A stretch of DNA of 64,000 nt from Xiphophorus maculatus (GCF_002775205.1 NC_036457.1:5031024-5095023); one strand, 5' to 3'. Counted from the first letter of the stretch, positions 1-28,955 are shown. Notes: generated from the letters alone by a model not told the origin. A program made the numbers and translations.

Positions 1-208
1 CAGCTAATCAATATTAATATCCAGATCAGCTGTATGTTAATGTTCAGCGCAGCAGAAAGGCCTGAGCGTTTCACATGTTGATGTTCAAACCATTTTCATC
101 TTCAGATGCTACAAAAGATCAAACATTCACTGAAAGTGCTCTTGTTGCATTTTAGGCAACAAACTGTTTATTATTAAAAACTGAATGAAATGATTTGTGT
201 CCCTGCAG

Positions 209-16585
<16,377 letters not shown>

Positions 16586-16625
16586 CCTTCCTAGTTTCAC
16601 TGGAACTATTCTCATCTAAAGGCTC

Positions 16626-16631
16626 AATAAA
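16626..16631 (+). terminator. cfap61 polyadenylation signal
   Basis: AATAAA lies 41 bp after the cfap61 stop codon, followed by a TG/T-rich stretch (CTTTTGTCTTGTGG). Confidence 0.75.
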
Positions 16632-16950
16632 AAGCTGTGACCTTTGACCTTTTGTCTTGTGGTATTTACACTCTGCGGTTTTAAAGGTCCTAGAAACCTT
16701 TAAAACCCAGAGAACCAACAGAGACGCTGTGATGTAAACGTCGATCCACCAACACAAAACACAGAAGAAGAAAACCTGGAGAGCAGAACTGCTGATCAAT
16801 AAAACTACATGGATCCTGTTTGACCCTGAATGACCTCAGATTGGATGATCTGAGATGATCCAGATGTTAATCAGAACCAGCAGAATAAGTTCTGATTGGT
16901 CCGGTTCTGGCAGAACCCGATCTGAGCTTCAGCATTTTTTCTCAGCAGAG

Positions 16951-17036
<86 letters not shown>

Positions 17037-17755
17037 CTGTATGCTAATGCCCCCCCACCCCAAACATATGTCTGGACCGGTCCAGACTGCTGGTCCAAAC
17101 ATGGAGTCCTGCTAAGAACTGGCCAGTTCTGCTTGGTCCTTCTTCTCCTGTTAACATCTCTGATATTTAGTTTAGCAGAACCGGAACCAGGTTCGGTATG
17201 AGACACGATCAGAACCAGAGGAAACACCGAACCAGGAGTACTTTCTGTTGGACCTCAGGCAGAACCACCGAAGAACCGGCCGGAGTTCTGACCCGGTTCC
17301 GATCCGGTTTGATTTGCTCTGCCCCATTTGGAGACGCAGAAAGCGCGCGCTGATTAGCACAGCACGCGCCATGTTGGGGGGGGGGGGGATTTCCTTTCAA
17401 TCAGCGGACCAGCGCCGCCATTATGATGCAAAGCGGACCGGCCTCTGCTCATCAATTATGGATGGGACGGAGTAAAGGTTCGGTTCGGATCTGAGCGGGA
17501 AGAGAATTAAATCTGAGCCGAATTTCATTTATTTGAAGATTTAAAAAAAAGAAAGAAAATTAAATATTGAATTTCTGTAAAAGTCCAAACCTACCAGAAC
17601 ACGAACCAAACCGACCAGAACACGCTAGTTGAAAGTCATCAGACCGTGAAAGCAGGAGGCTGCTGGCCGAGGAGGGAGTGTGTGTGTTGTGTGTGAAACA
17701 CAATAAAGCCCCCAGGTACATCTGCTCCCCTCCTCCCCCCGGGGGGAGCGGAGTA
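16632..17755. other. Intergenic DNA between cfap61 and insm1
   Basis: This 1.1-kb same-strand spacer holds the GT microsatellite (16952-17033) and a G-run at about 17377-17388. Its last third becomes GC-rich and is probably distal insm1 promoter. Confidence 0.6.
16952..17033. repeat. (GT)n microsatellite
   Basis: Uninterrupted GT dinucleotides for about 82 bp. Confidence 0.97.
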
Positions 17756-17759
17756 GCTC

Positions 17760-17929
17760 CTGATTGGTGGAGGCGCAGGCCGGCGCGGTGTCATCCTGTG
17801 GTTTTAAAGCGGAGTGTTGTTGTTGTGAGAGGAGACTGGATCAGAACCACGCGGTGGATGTTCGGCTTTACGCGCAGCTCCGCGTGGATTTGTTTCGCCC
17901 CCCGCAGAGCCTCCCCGTCCGGACCGAAC
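17760..17929 (+). promoter_or_regulatory. insm1: Probable insm1 core promoter and 5' UTR
   Basis: An inverted CCAAT box (ATTGGT near 17763) is followed about 40 bp later by a TATA-like TTTTAAAG (near 17801), just before the insm1 start codon and inside a GC-rich island. The spacing suggests transcription starts near 17830. This is inferred from motifs only. Confidence 0.45.
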
Positions 17930-19111
17930 ATGCCCAGAGGCTTCCTGGTGAAGCGGAGCCGGAAGCCTGCCGCGGCGTCCTACAGGGTCCGCTCCGGGGA
18001 GGAGGACGCGCGGGGAGCCGCCGCCGATGCGCCGCCGCAGCAGCAGCAGCATCGTTTCTCCATCCCGAAGCTCGAGCATACCTGCAAGGCGGCGGCCGCT
18101 GCTCCGGAACCGGACCCCACCGCCAAGCCGGTGCAGTTCGGTAACCCGGAGACGGTGTACCGGGTTCTGTACAGCCCGACCCGGCCCGTCAGCCGGGACC
18201 ATGAGGGCTCCCCGGAGCGGCGCTGTAGCCTCGGATCCCCGGCCTCAGCAGAGTCCTTCCCCGCACTGGAGCACCTGTTCGGCCCGGCGGACCTGAGGGC
18301 CAGCGCGGCGGCCGCCGGGGCGCTCCATGCCGCGGGCGCAAAGCAGGCGACAGGCGACGCAGAGCGCCGGGGCAAAGCTGCCAGCAAGAGGACCAAAGCC
18401 ATTCGGAAGCTGCACTTTGAGGATGACGTCACCACGTCCCCGGTCCTGGGACTCAAGATCAAAGAGGCTCCGGTGGAGCCGAGGCCGGCGGAGGGAGAGC
18501 CCCCCCCGCCGGGGGGGCTGGTGTGCCAGCTGTGCCGGGAAGCCTACCCGGACCCGTTCTCCCTGGCGCAGCACCGCTGCTCCAGGATCGTCCGGGTCGA
18601 GTACCGCTGCCCCGACTGCGACAAGGTGTTCAGCTGCCCGGCCAACCTGGCGTCCCACCGCCGCTGGCACAAACCCAAACCGCACGGCGAGCCGCCCGCG
18701 CCCTCCAAAGACAGCAGCGACCGGGACTCCTCCAGCCCCGAACCGTCCGAGTCCGGTTCCGAGGACGGGCTGTACGACTGCCCGCGGTGCGGGAAGCGCT
18801 TCAAGCGCCAAGCGTACCTGCGGAAGCACCTGGCGGCTCACCGCGGCCCGCGCAACCGCGCAGAGCTGCGGCCGCTCAACCCGAGCGCGTACCCCAGCCA
18901 CGCGTGTCCGGTGTGCGGGGAGCGCTTCAGCAGCAGCGGGGGCAGAGAGCGCCACCTGCGGCTGCTGCACTCCGCCCAGGTGTTCCCCTGCCAGCACTGC
19001 CCCGCCCTGCTGCACAGCTCGCCGGGACTCACCCGACACGTCAACAAGTGCCACCCGTCCGAGAGCAGCCAGGTGATCCTGCTGCAGGTGCCGCTGCGCC
19101 CCGCCTGCTGA
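17930..19111 (+). CDS. insm1: Insulinoma-associated protein 1 (SNAG / C2H2 zinc-finger repressor), single exon
   Basis: A 393-residue intronless ORF. The chosen ATG begins [12 protein letters not shown], the SNAG repressor peptide, which must be N-terminal. The frame is open for 84 codons upstream, but that part has no family content. C2H2-type fingers start at about residues 199 (VCQLC), 227 (CPDC...HRRWH), 284 (CPRCGKRF...HLAAH), 326 (CPVCGERF) and 354 (CQHCPALL...HVNKCH). The middle is rich in Pro, Ala and acidic residues. The family product is a nuclear repressor that recruits LSD1/HDAC-type corepressors through SNAG and drives neuroendocrine and neuronal differentiation. The first finger has an atypical histidine spacing, as known for INSM1. 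Fish carry two insm1 genes; I cannot say whether this is a or b. Confidence 0.96.
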   Translation: MPRGFLVKRSRKPAAASYRVRSGEEDARGAAADAPPQQQQHRFSIPKLEHTCKAAAAAPEPDPTAKPVQFGNPETVYRVLYSPTRPVSRDHEGSPERRCSLGSPASAESFPALEHLFGPADLRASAAAAGALHAAGAKQATGDAERRGKAASKRTKAIRKLHFEDDVTTSPVLGLKIKEAPVEPRPAEGEPPPPGGLVCQLCREAYPDPFSLAQHRCSRIVRVEYRCPDCDKVFSCPANLASHRRWHKPKPHGEPPAPSKDSSDRDSSSPEPSESGSEDGLYDCPRCGKRFKRQAYLRKHLAAHRGPRNRAELRPLNPSAYPSHACPVCGERFSSSGGRERHLRLLHSAQVFPCQHCPALLHSSPGLTRHVNKCHPSESSQVILLQVPLRPAC

Positions 19112-19620
19112 GGCTCCGGTCCGGTTCGGTCCGGTCCGGATGGGACCACACCGGAAGTGATCCCAGAACATTTTCCCAGTTTCTCCTGGAAGTTTCTGCC
19201 TTGCTCAAGGACACTTCGTCTCAGTCAGAGGGAGTCCAGAAGATTCCGACTCTTGAAGAGCCTGTAGAATCTAAAGTGCTATTAGCTGTAGACCTAAGAG
19301 AGGGCCGGTCCGGTTCGGTTCGGTCCGCTCCGGTTCTGTTCCCGTCACTGAGTAGCTATAATAGATCCGTGGATCAGAGAGTAGCCGCGCTGCCTGCTGG
19401 GAAACCGCCTTAAATCATCTTATTGTTATTTATTTATGACTGTATATTATCACTATTATTAAGTTATTGCTGTGATTTCTGGTGCGTTCAAGTGTCTTTT
19501 AAACAATTAGTGGTTTTCTGACCCGCTTCTGCAATCATCATCATCATCTTCCTCTTCCTCTTCATTTATTGTCGCTCTCTTGTTCTGGATGTTTTTTATT
19601 TTTGCTAAATGTCCAAAAAC

Positions 19621-19626
19621 AATAAA
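19621..19626 (+). terminator. insm1: insm1 polyadenylation signal
   Basis: AATAAA lies about 510 bp after the insm1 stop, giving a 3' UTR of about 0.53 kb that becomes AT-rich. Confidence 0.7.
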
Positions 19627-21025
19627 ACCAAACTGAGAATCAGATTTTCTGCTTTCTGTTGAATTTTTCTGCAACCAAATAATCAGGTTATTAATAATTA
19701 GTTCAATTTATTATCATCTGAGCTTGAAGGCATCTTCAATCAGATTTTTCTCAACTTTGATATTATTTTTTGGTTTTCAGCCGTTTTAAAATTAAATATA
19801 TTTTTAACATCTTTCTGTATTACAAATATTCTAATCCTCATTTCTGCTGCAGGATTCTCTGGTTTACAGTCATTCAATAAATTAGAATATTATTGAAACT
19901 TTATCACAAAATGAAACATAATGGAGATGAATTACACACATTTTGCAGCCTTTATTTCTGTCACTTCTGCTGAAAACTCCACATTTCAAATGATTGGATA
20001 TTGAATATATAAGTCAGCTCAGGTTATTCTCAAAAGGTATTTTTTATCAGACAAATGTGACTCATCGAAATATATTCTAATTTATGACTAAACTCATATT
20101 TGCTTCAGTAAAAAGTATAAAGATGGAGAATAGTTTTTAAGTGTATTTTCAACAGATACCTGAGAATACATTTAAAACTAATATTTTTACATTTATTACC
20201 ATTTTTATGTCAAAGGAACATTTCAAAATAATAAAAAAAATCACAGTAATCATAAAATTATATATTTCAAATAAACTTTTAGCTTCTAATAATAAATGTA
20301 ATGATATAAATGAGAAAAATAAAGTTTCTTTTCATAAGTTTATCATTCATGTTTTTAGATGAAATCATGAACCAAAAGACGCCAAAAAGATAAATTATTT
20401 CCATCTTCTGATCAGAAAAGCAGCAGCTATTAACTATTATTTTAATAAATAAAGAAAAACAGAAACAATGAAAATGTTTCAGTGGACACAAGTCAGAGCT
20501 CCTCTCTGATCTGTGGGCCCAGATATGAGGTCAGAGGTCAACCTGTCATCCGTGTTTCACTCGGATTATTCCATTTAATGCAGTCGATGATGGAAAACAT
20601 CAACAGGTGACCTTTCGTCCAGCGCTGGAAGCTGATTGGTTAGAACCCACCTGTCAACAGGTATGGATCTGATTGGCCGAAGAAGAAAACAGCAGCTGAT
20701 CGATGCTGCCAGTTATTTCCTGCTTCATCGATACCTCATTTCCTGTCAGAGCGTTAGCTGGACGTCGTAGAAGAATCTGTTAAAAACTGTGAGCTGCGCT
20801 GGAAAGAATAAAAGAGAGAAGTTCAAATACATGCTGAGAGTGAAACTCCTTCCTAAAGGTGAAGATGTAGCACAGATTTCAAAAGGAAATAAAAACGGGA
20901 GGCCGTGGATAATATAGGAAATAGCGCCCCCTTCACTTCCGGAGTGCAATGGTCCCGTCTGAGACCGCCAGTGGTCCGTCCCGCCCCTTCCTGTTTGCTG
21001 CAGCAGGTCCTTCTCACTGAAAGTG
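19627..21025. other. Intergenic, AT-rich; possible regulatory block at 20.5-20.75 kb
   Basis: No gene was seen. The first 0.9 kb is very AT-rich. At 20510-20745 base composition changes, and a perfect direct repeat AGGTCA-G-AGGTCA (20528-20540) and paired E-box-like ACCTGT/ACAGGT words occur. Confidence 0.5.
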
Positions 21026-21445
21026 ACAAACTAACAACCTGCTGATCCTCGCCAAATTCTTCATCCACTCATGTAAATGGGGAAATAGAAATCCTGACTT
21101 TTCAGCTTTTAAAAACCTTTTAATGGACAAAAATCACTTCATAACCTTAAAACTGATGAAAAACAAACAGGAATAAATACAGCTTTTAGACGCCTAGAAT
21201 GGTGTGAATTTATTTGAAAACTAAGGCCTCTTTGTTTCTGTTTTTTTTGGTTTGTTTTTGTCGTTATGCTATCCCTCTGTTTGATGTCTGATAAATTTTA
21301 TTTATTTATAATTTTATTTTACCTGTTTAATTTTTTTTCATTGTCATAATTATATGTGTGCCTTAAGCCTGTAAGACTTGTTTTCTTCATGTATGTACAT
21401 GCCACGTGATATTGTACACTTGTTCAAAATGTTTAATAAAAAAAA
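21026..21445 (+). mobile_element. L1-like LINE 3' end (plus)
   Basis: The segment ends with an untranslated region containing ATATGTGTGCCTTAAGCCTG, CATGTATGTACATGCCACG and TTGTTCAAAATG, followed by AATAAA and an A-rich tail. The same words, inverted, occur at 37580-37650 at the 3' end of the antisense LINE at 37565-38945, so these are two copies of one family. This copy is strongly 5' truncated. Confidence 0.75.
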
Positions 21446-22676
21446 AAGAAAAAAGAAAAAGACAAACTGCGTTCATTTCCAGTTCCTCCGTTAGGGGGCA
21501 CTGTGTGTGAAGTTATACAGTCAGAAGTTAGAAATTATATTTTTACCATGTTATTCATTTATTTACAAATGTCACAGTTTCAAGCTAAATATGTAGCTTC
21601 AGGCTATCGTTAGCATTAACAAGCCAAAACCGAAAATATTTCGTTTATCAACTAAACATTCAACCCGTGAGCTAAATATTTAGCCACAGAGTTTCATGTT
21701 TCCACTTCTGGTGGTGAACTTGTGAGTTCTGGAACGGTTCTGAGTGAATGTGGGTCAGCTTGGTGTCAGACCCGTGTTCTGGTTCTGTTGGTGTTGATTA
21801 TCTGATGAATGAAACATTTTGCTGATCGTTGTTCACTGAAAAAACTGATCAGTTGATCCAACTTAAATCTAGTGAGATAACCAATAACAAGGAACCAAGT
21901 TAAGTTTGAGTAACTTTGTTAAGTCGTCAAGATTAATAAACATGAATAAGGTAAATCTGATAAACTTCATCCAATTGCTTGTGACCAATTAGAGCAATTT
22001 ATTTAAGTTGAAGCTCCAATCACTTTATTTTTACAGTGTTTCATTTTTGCAGTTGTTGTTGATTTGTTCAAATGTAACATTTTTTAAATTTAACTCTGAC
22101 TAAATAAGACGCCTTTGCGTCTGGTTTGTAATTCCTTCAACCCCTGAAAACAGGGATTTCTCTCATCCTTAGGGAGCGCTGGGTGGCCCCCAGGGGCCCC
22201 ACGGGGGGTAAACAGGGCAGCTGAGAGCTCAATGTGGTCCGGAGCGCCTGAAACACATGAAATCTGTCAAAATCAGCTTCTCCTGATTCACAACCCAGTA
22301 ATCGCTCCTCCACTATTAATTATTATATTTAGAAAAGGGGTCAACATATTTCTACAGGTATGTTTTTAGCTTGAACTCAGAGATTGAAATGATAAAAGTG
22401 GAAACAGCTTTTGGACTGAATTTTGAACAGATTCTAGCTGCCGATATCAGAGGAAAATGTTATTTCAGGAACTTATGGATCATTTCCTGAAACAAGTGGA
22501 TATTTTTTCTATCTTCCAGGAAACTTTCCAGAACGAAAACATTTTTATGTCTTTTAGCTTCACAGATTCTTTGCTTTGCAGAACCTACTGTTACTGTAAC
22601 TTTGACTTTATTATTTGGAACTAACTTTTTTTACTTCAACTTTCCAGAACTTATAAAGTACTTTCAAAACTACAAC
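21446..22676. other. Intergenic, no gene seen
   Basis: AT-rich DNA with TTAGC/AAATATTTAGC words. A CTCF-like CCGTTAGGGGGCAC occurs at 21488-21501. Nothing coding. Confidence 0.5.
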
Positions 22677-23380
22677 TCCTGTTGGAGTTAGCCTGTTGGA
22701 GTTAGCTTGTTGGAGTTAGCTTGTTTCAGTTAGCTTGTTGGAGTTAGCCTGTTGGAGTTAGATTGTTGGAGTTAGCTTGTTGGAGTTAGCTTGTTGGAGT
22801 TAGCCTGTTAGAGTTAGCTGGTTGGAGTTAAATTGCTGGAGATAGATTGTTGGAGTTAGCTTGTTGGAGTTAGATTGTTGGATTTAGCTTGTTGGAGTTA
22901 GCTTGTTGGAGTTAGCCTGTTAGAGTTAGAGTGTTGGAGTTAGCTTGTTGGAGTTAGATTGTTGGAGTTAGCTTGTTGGAGTTAGCCTGTTAGAGTTAGC
23001 TTGTTGGAGTTAAATTGCTGGAGTTAGATTGTTGGAGTTAGCCTGTTGGAGTTAGCTTGTTGGAGTTAGATTGTTGGAATTAGATTGTTGGAGTTAGCTT
23101 GTTGGAGTTAGCTTATTGGAGTTAGCCTGTTAGAGTTAGCTTGTTGGAGTTAAATTGCTGGAGTTAGATTGTTGGAGTTAGCCTGTTGGAGTTAGCTTGT
23201 TGGAGTTAGATTGTTGGAATTAGATTGTTGGAGTTAGCTTGTTGGAGTTAGCTTATTGGAGTTAGCCTGTTAGAGTTAGCTTGTTGGAGTTAAATTGCTG
23301 GAGTTAGATTGTTGGAGTTAGCCTGTTTTAGTTAGCTTGTTGGAGCTAGCTTGTTGGAGTTAGCCTGTTGGAGTTAGCAG
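22677..23380. repeat. 14-bp minisatellite with 140-bp higher-order repeat
   Basis: About 50 copies of a 14-bp unit GTTGGAGTTAGCTT (variants CCT, ATT). A variant marker word GTTAGCCTGTTAGAGTTAGC recurs at 22981, 23121 and 23261, exactly 140 bp (10 units) apart, so a ten-unit block has been amplified. Confidence 0.95.
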
Positions 23381-26300
23381 CTAAGTCTGACCGCTTCTCT
23401 TTGGCAAAAGACAAGTGTTTGTGTCCTTGTGATCTTTTCAGAGTTCATTTGAGGAATAAACCTAACAGTAACCATACAGCATTCTTTGTAGAAGTTTAAT
23501 TTCTCAGACCTGCAGGTTGAATTATTTTGCGCAGCATCTTATTTTTTCAAACCTTGTGCCTTTCCAGAACTTTCTCAGTCTGACTCGATTCTTTCTAGAA
23601 CTGAAACCTTCATGTTCTATCTGACCAGATCTTTTCTTTCACTTCCAGACTACCAGGCAGCGTCTGGTGACGAACGGACCGACCCAACTGACAGCAGATC
23701 TGCTGCTAATGAAAAGCCTGCAGAGATGGGGGGGCGGTTGCCAGGGACGACGGCGGCTCCTGGGGCCCCCGGCTGACAGCAGCAGCTTGTGGGGCCGAGC
23801 GGCCGTCTGCTGCTCCGCGGTGAGCTGGCACACGCCGACACAGCAGCCTGAGGCGAGCCCCCGGGGGGTCCGATTCTGGTTCTGGTACCTGACGGTACAG
23901 CGACCCAATGACAGGGTGACCCGCCGGTACCATGGCTAGCTTGGAGCTAGTTTGAAACCAGCCTATTTAGTTCAGCAGTATAATTTGTGAAGTAAATATT
24001 TGGTTTGGAGGTAAATAATAATTAGTTCACATGTTTGAGATGAGAAGTTGTTTCCTAATATTTAGCTATTTAGTTTTAAAACTTTTAGTTCCATTTTATT
24101 TTGAATTTTAAACTAAATATTGAGTTAGCTCTGTGACATTTATAATAATTAAATAATAAGGTGAAAATGTGATTTGAAATATTTTTCCTCTGTGATTCTC
24201 TGAATAAACCAGATTATTGCTAATATTTTCAAAGATCTGGACCCGGATGTCCCTCTGCTGTCGGCGCTGAACATCGAGCAGCAGTGATGGAAACGCCACT
24301 GGTTCCCCGGGGACAGCTGGAGTCAGGGTGCGGCTGTTTGCAGAGCAGAATCAATAAAGGTCAGGGGGGAAAGGTCGTCTGAAGGTTGCAACGCGGCTGA
24401 TTAAAGCCCCGCACTCAGACATCTTGATCCACAGAGCATTACTGCGATGGCAGACCGTGACGAGAAGCCTGGCCTCAAACAGGACGTCCATCTGAGGCGG
24501 AGGGGGCGGGGCTTCAGACTCCATTGGGAACAGTTCAAGCCCAGCAGGGAGATCTGGAGCCGCAGGAAGCTGCTGCTCTCCGCTCTCCTCAGCCGGACTG
24601 ACCGTCCTGAGCTCAGCAGGGTTTATCACCTACTAGCATCTGGAGGATCCGTTAGCGGCTAACATTCTCCATTAGATTAGCTTCATAATTAGCAACCCTC
24701 TCTGCACATAATCTGGTGTTTAGCATCAGAAAGTCTCCACCACTAACTAGTTTATGTTTTACTGGGGTAGCTAAAACCAGTTAGCTATACCAGTAGTGCT
24801 AAATGGTTAGCTTAAAAACATAAATATTTAGCTTGCTAATGAAATATTAAGCTAATTAGAAATTTAGTTTGAATCCAGGATATTTATAAATGAATGGATA
24901 ACCTGGTAAAAATATGACTTTTAAAAATGAACCCCCATTTTTTTCTTATGACAGGATAAATAAATATTGCTGTTAATTTTGGCACAATCAGTTATTTAGT
25001 GTAAAATATGTGAAGCAGTTTAACAGATAATGTTGGCATCCCTCAGGGTTCTGCATCAGTTCTCGTTTTTTTCCACTCTTATGATTTCATCTGTTATGTT
25101 CTAATGATAGGACTCCAGTTCTTCCTACCAATAATCATATTGGGGGGAAAAGAGAAACCAGGATGTGTTTAGGCAGTGGTGGGCACACATCTGCTAACAT
25201 GCTAATAGCAAATCTAATTTTTGGTTTAGTATTTTCACACACTTAGCTTCCCCTAAATTAGTTTTTTGGGATAAATTCTAAAATGCTCATTTACTTAGCA
25301 GTCTTGTAAACTTCTGGTTGAATAAAGTTCAACATCTATGTTTATATTCATGCTGTTATTTTAAAATAAAAATTTATGCTCGTGTTTTATTAATTCAAGG
25401 GAAAATACAGTTTGAATTGAAGTTAGCACTTTAGCTTTATCCATCCATCCATTTTCTAACACCTCGTCTCTACTGGGCTCAGGAGGAGCTGCTGCCTCTC
25501 CAGCTAACGTTCCGGGCTAGAGACGGGGTCACCTGGACAGGTCAGTCTGTCGCAGGGCCACTTTAGCATTAGCTCCTGCTAAACACCGTGGTGGTGTAGT
25601 GCTTTAGCGTCAGAGCAGCTAATGTTTATGATGAGCCCTGCAGGGTTAGTGCAGCTAGCTTTTTAGTTAGCAGTGCTCACCACTGATTTTAGAGTTTTTG
25701 TGCAGGAAGGAGAAAGGAATTGTTCTGGTCCCAACAGCAGTGAAGTGAACTGTTGCAGGTCCAAAGCAGCTGGACGGAGATCCGGACCAGAGCTTCCGGA
25801 GGAGATGCTGGTCGACCCGGTTCCGGGTTCTGGAGCAGAACTGGTCCGTCTGCTGCCAGCTCCTCATATCTCCTCCATCGCTAGCTAAAAGAGCCGAGGT
25901 GGTAAACGTCCCAGGTGTCGGATCAGCACACACATAATCACATTTCCATCTCCATTACCCAAATTAGAGAGCAGATTAAATGTTACCTGCTCCAGGGAGA
26001 TGAAGATGAGGATGAGGAGAGGCTCCGTTTCTAAGAGACGGAAAAAATCAGGATTTTATCTCCACTCTGACGTTTGTCCTCTGAGCTTAGAGAGACTCTC
26101 TCATCCAGGCCCAGTAGATCCATGTCTGACTGGATGTGGAGGAACTGAGGTTCTGGAGTAACTGAGGTTCTGTTTAACCCAATGGACCTCCTGCAGGAAA
26201 CCAGAAGGTTCTGACTACACAGGATTTAAACTTCTCCAGTTTTCAGGTTGAAATTCTTGGTTCTGTTTACCTGCCTGATGAAAAGAGCTGTTGGCTCCGC

Positions 26301-26654
26301 CTGGACCACACCTGGACCACAGCTGCCATGGCAACCAGTGATTCAGTATCACCTGAACAGCAAAGTTTTTAAGACCTGCTGTTAGCATAATGCTGTTAGC
26401 ACATAGCAGTTAGCACACAGCAGTTAGCACACTGCAGCGGCTCTGAGCTGTCAGAAAGCCGGCTCTGTGATCAGGGCGTCCCTGCAGTCGGGCCCCGTCC
26501 CCCGGCGCTGCAGGCGGCTAATGAAGGCTGAGCGTTCCTGTGGCGGCTCGCTAATTGAACCTGGGGGACATTTTCTCTCTCAGTTAGCTGCTGCAGCCGG
26601 TCAGGTTCTGCTGGCTGGTTGTTTTTCCTACTGGGTGGAGGAGATGGAGGAGGT
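23381..26654. other. Intergenic; GC-rich islands in AT-rich DNA, one LINE tail
   Basis: GC-rich non-coding blocks lie at about 23650-23935, 24340-24660 and 25700-26050. At about 25437-25565 is a minus-strand retroposon tail that reads CTAACGTT...GTTAGAAAATGGATGG on the minus strand, typical of fish RTE/SINE ends. Open frames such as 24447-24662 have no family resemblance. Confidence 0.5.
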
Positions 26655-27245
26655 GGAGGAGGGTTAGATAATATTTCGTTAGAAAATAAAACTATTTTAA
26701 ACACATGGCTACAAAGAGATCTTTCAATATTTGGAAGAATTTTACCCTCCAAAATGGAAAGTCTATCAAGACCCATTTATCCGTCTTATTCCTTAGAAAT
26801 GTCTGATAACATAATTTAAAAAGTTAATCAAAATAATTTTAAAGTTATTTGGAAAAACAAACATCACTACATTAGAAAACAAGGTATTATAAACACACTG
26901 GAAGAAGGAGAACTCAGTGTCATTGATATTGACTCAGTAAATGTTGCTTAAAACTTCGGTGGTTCCTAAACTTCCTTCAACATCATGAGAGTTTTTAGTT
27001 TCTCCTTCCTGTGAAAATCTTTAGTCTTTGGTTGAATTCCTTCGAAAATGTGACTTTAAATTAATAAACTTCCAGTTAAACTTTTTCAGTTTCTCCAAAA
27101 GGTCCTTCAGTATAAAAAATTAATCTTTAAGCAGAACTTTCCCCATGAAACTAAAACTGGGAACGACAGATAGAACTTACTGAGGAAAAAGGCTTTTATT
27201 TTGAAGAATGGATGGAAGAAGGCTTCTGGTCTGGGAGAGGAGGGG
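26655..27245 (+). mobile_element. L1-like LINE fragment, reverse-transcriptase C-terminal region, decayed
   Basis: Conceptual translation across several frameshifts gives WKNKHHYIRKQGIINTLEEG, then KLPVKLFQFLQK, then LIFKQNF. These are characteristic words of the region after the RT domain in fish L1-like ORF2. Stops and frameshifts show it is dead. It runs into the ATCC repeat. Confidence 0.65.
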
Positions 27246-27249
27246 GGGC

Positions 27250-27472
27250 ATCCATCCATCATCCATCCATCATCCATCCATCGTCCATCCATCATCCATC
27301 CATCGTCCATCCATCGTCCATCCATCATCCATCCATCATCCATCCATCATCCATCTATCATCCATCATCCATCCATCATCCATCCATCCATCCATCCATC
27401 CATCATCCATCCATCCATCAATCATCCATCCATCGTCCATCCATCATCCATCATCCATCCATCATCCATCAG
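27250..27472. repeat. (ATCC)n-type array with ATCATCC/GTCC variants
   Basis: ATCCATCC blocks alternate with ATC or GTC to give 11-15 bp compound units. The Ile-His-Pro-Ser frames over it are an artefact of the repeat. Confidence 0.95.
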
Positions 27473-27549
27473 CAACATCAAACAGAAACAGTTTGATTAC
27501 AGGGAGGTGAAAAATACAAATACTAAAGAAAGAACAGGACATGAACTAA

Positions 27550-27648
27550 TTCATTCATTCATTCATTCATTCATTCATTCATTCATTCATTCATTCATTC
27601 ATTCATTCATTCATTCAGTAGTTCATTCATTCATTCATTCAGTAGTTC
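27550..27648. repeat. (TTCA)n microsatellite
   Basis: About 17 TTCA tetramers, then an AGTAG interruption and further copies. Confidence 0.95.
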
Positions 27649-28955
27649 AGCTCTTGATGCTCGTTCTTGCTCTGGTAAAGTCTGGTTCTTGTTCACTTCC
27701 TGCTTGTTGCTTCCTGCTCTGACACCGTTACCATGGTGACCTGACCTTCTCCTCCCCCTGCCTCCAACCCGATGCTCCAGATGAGCCCGGCCCCCCCGGA
27801 CCCCCCGGGGCCCCAGGAGGGAACATAACGAGGCTGAGCAGGACGACGAGTCGCTGCCAGAAACACTGATGAGGTCCTGGAAGGGATTCAGCATCATTAA
27901 GGATTTTTCTGGCCGAATCGTCGGCTTTGTTTGGACGTCATGCTTTTATTTTGAAGGGTAATTGTGCTGAATGACCTTTGACCACATGTTCAGTTTCCTT
28001 ATATGTAGGAAAAATTAGCTGGAAACCAGAATCAGAACCAGACCCAGAACGAGTTTTATTTTATTACATTAAAGCTTAAACATAAAATAAATAATTTTAC
28101 TTTTTCATTTCTACCTGAATGAATTTTAAATTCGCCCGTTTGGTAAAACCTGCTGGTCCGTTCTTTGACCTGCAGCGCCATCTAGAGGCTGAGCGTGGTC
28201 AACACAGAACCAGTCCGGACCTGCGGGTTCTGGTTCTAAATAAAGAACGTTCTTTTCTCAAAGAATCTCCTGTTGAATCCAGTCATCAGGTCTGAGGAAG
28301 ATGAAGATGAAGATGAAGATGTCGCTTTAATCCCGGTTTTTTCCAGAGTTTTGTCTTTCAGGTTCTGTGAAGTTCTGGATCCATCCCGAACTCTCCGATG
28401 GTTCAGGTTTTTCTCACGGTCCAAAACCAGACCTGTTCATCTACCAGGTTTCTATGGAAACCAGCTCAGCCTGTTAACTCACCCTACGCTTTATGAACCA
28501 AAAGGTAGGAATAAAGATTTAATCTGGAAACGGATTTGATTTGATTTTGCAGGTCAGTTTGAGAAATGATGAGTTTCTGCAGACGGTTTGACATCATTTC
28601 ATTTGGATCTGAGTTTTATTTAAGAAATTATTTGTTTAATTTCTTTATCATATATATTTTTTTTACTGAGTTTCGAAATGAATATAATTTTTGTCTTTGC
28701 ACTTTCTTGTATTTCTTCTTTAATGTATTTACTTATAATAAAATAATTGTTCTTTATCTAAAAATGTCTTTTTTAAATTAACATTTCACACTGTAAATAT
28801 TCATTAAGACATTTTTCACTAAGAGTCTGGAAGGTTTGTAGATTTTATTCAGGAGTATAAATAAATAATAATTCATATTTATGTTGATTTATGTTTTGTT
28901 TTTATTTTATGAATTACTGATTTATCGGACCGTTTGCTGCAGATCTCCAGTTCGG
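27649..28955. other. Intergenic, nothing coding seen
   Basis: AT-rich except for a C/G-rich stretch at 27750-27840. A minus-strand CTCF-like motif GCGCCATCTAGAGG lies at 28175-28188. A short GATGAA repeat lies at about 28299-28322. Confidence 0.5.

Noticed and set aside
17678..17929. N-terminal 84-codon extension of the insm1 frame
   Set aside because: The SNAG motif MPRGFLVK must be at the N-terminus; upstream residues have no family similarity and cover the promoter-like elements.
18245..19171. 308-residue antisense frame, and a 296-residue plus frame, over insm1
   Set aside because: GC-rich shadows of the insm1 coding frame; zinc-finger content is only in the insm1 frame.
22677..23380. 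CRISPR-like spacing of repeats (also at 29867-31145 and 36449-37250)
   Set aside because: Units abut without unique spacers and the genome is eukaryotic; these are minisatellites.
24447..24662. 71-residue frame starting MADRDEKPGLKQ
   Set aside because: No family recognised, no flanking exons or polyadenylation signal; listed only as part of a GC-rich non-coding block.
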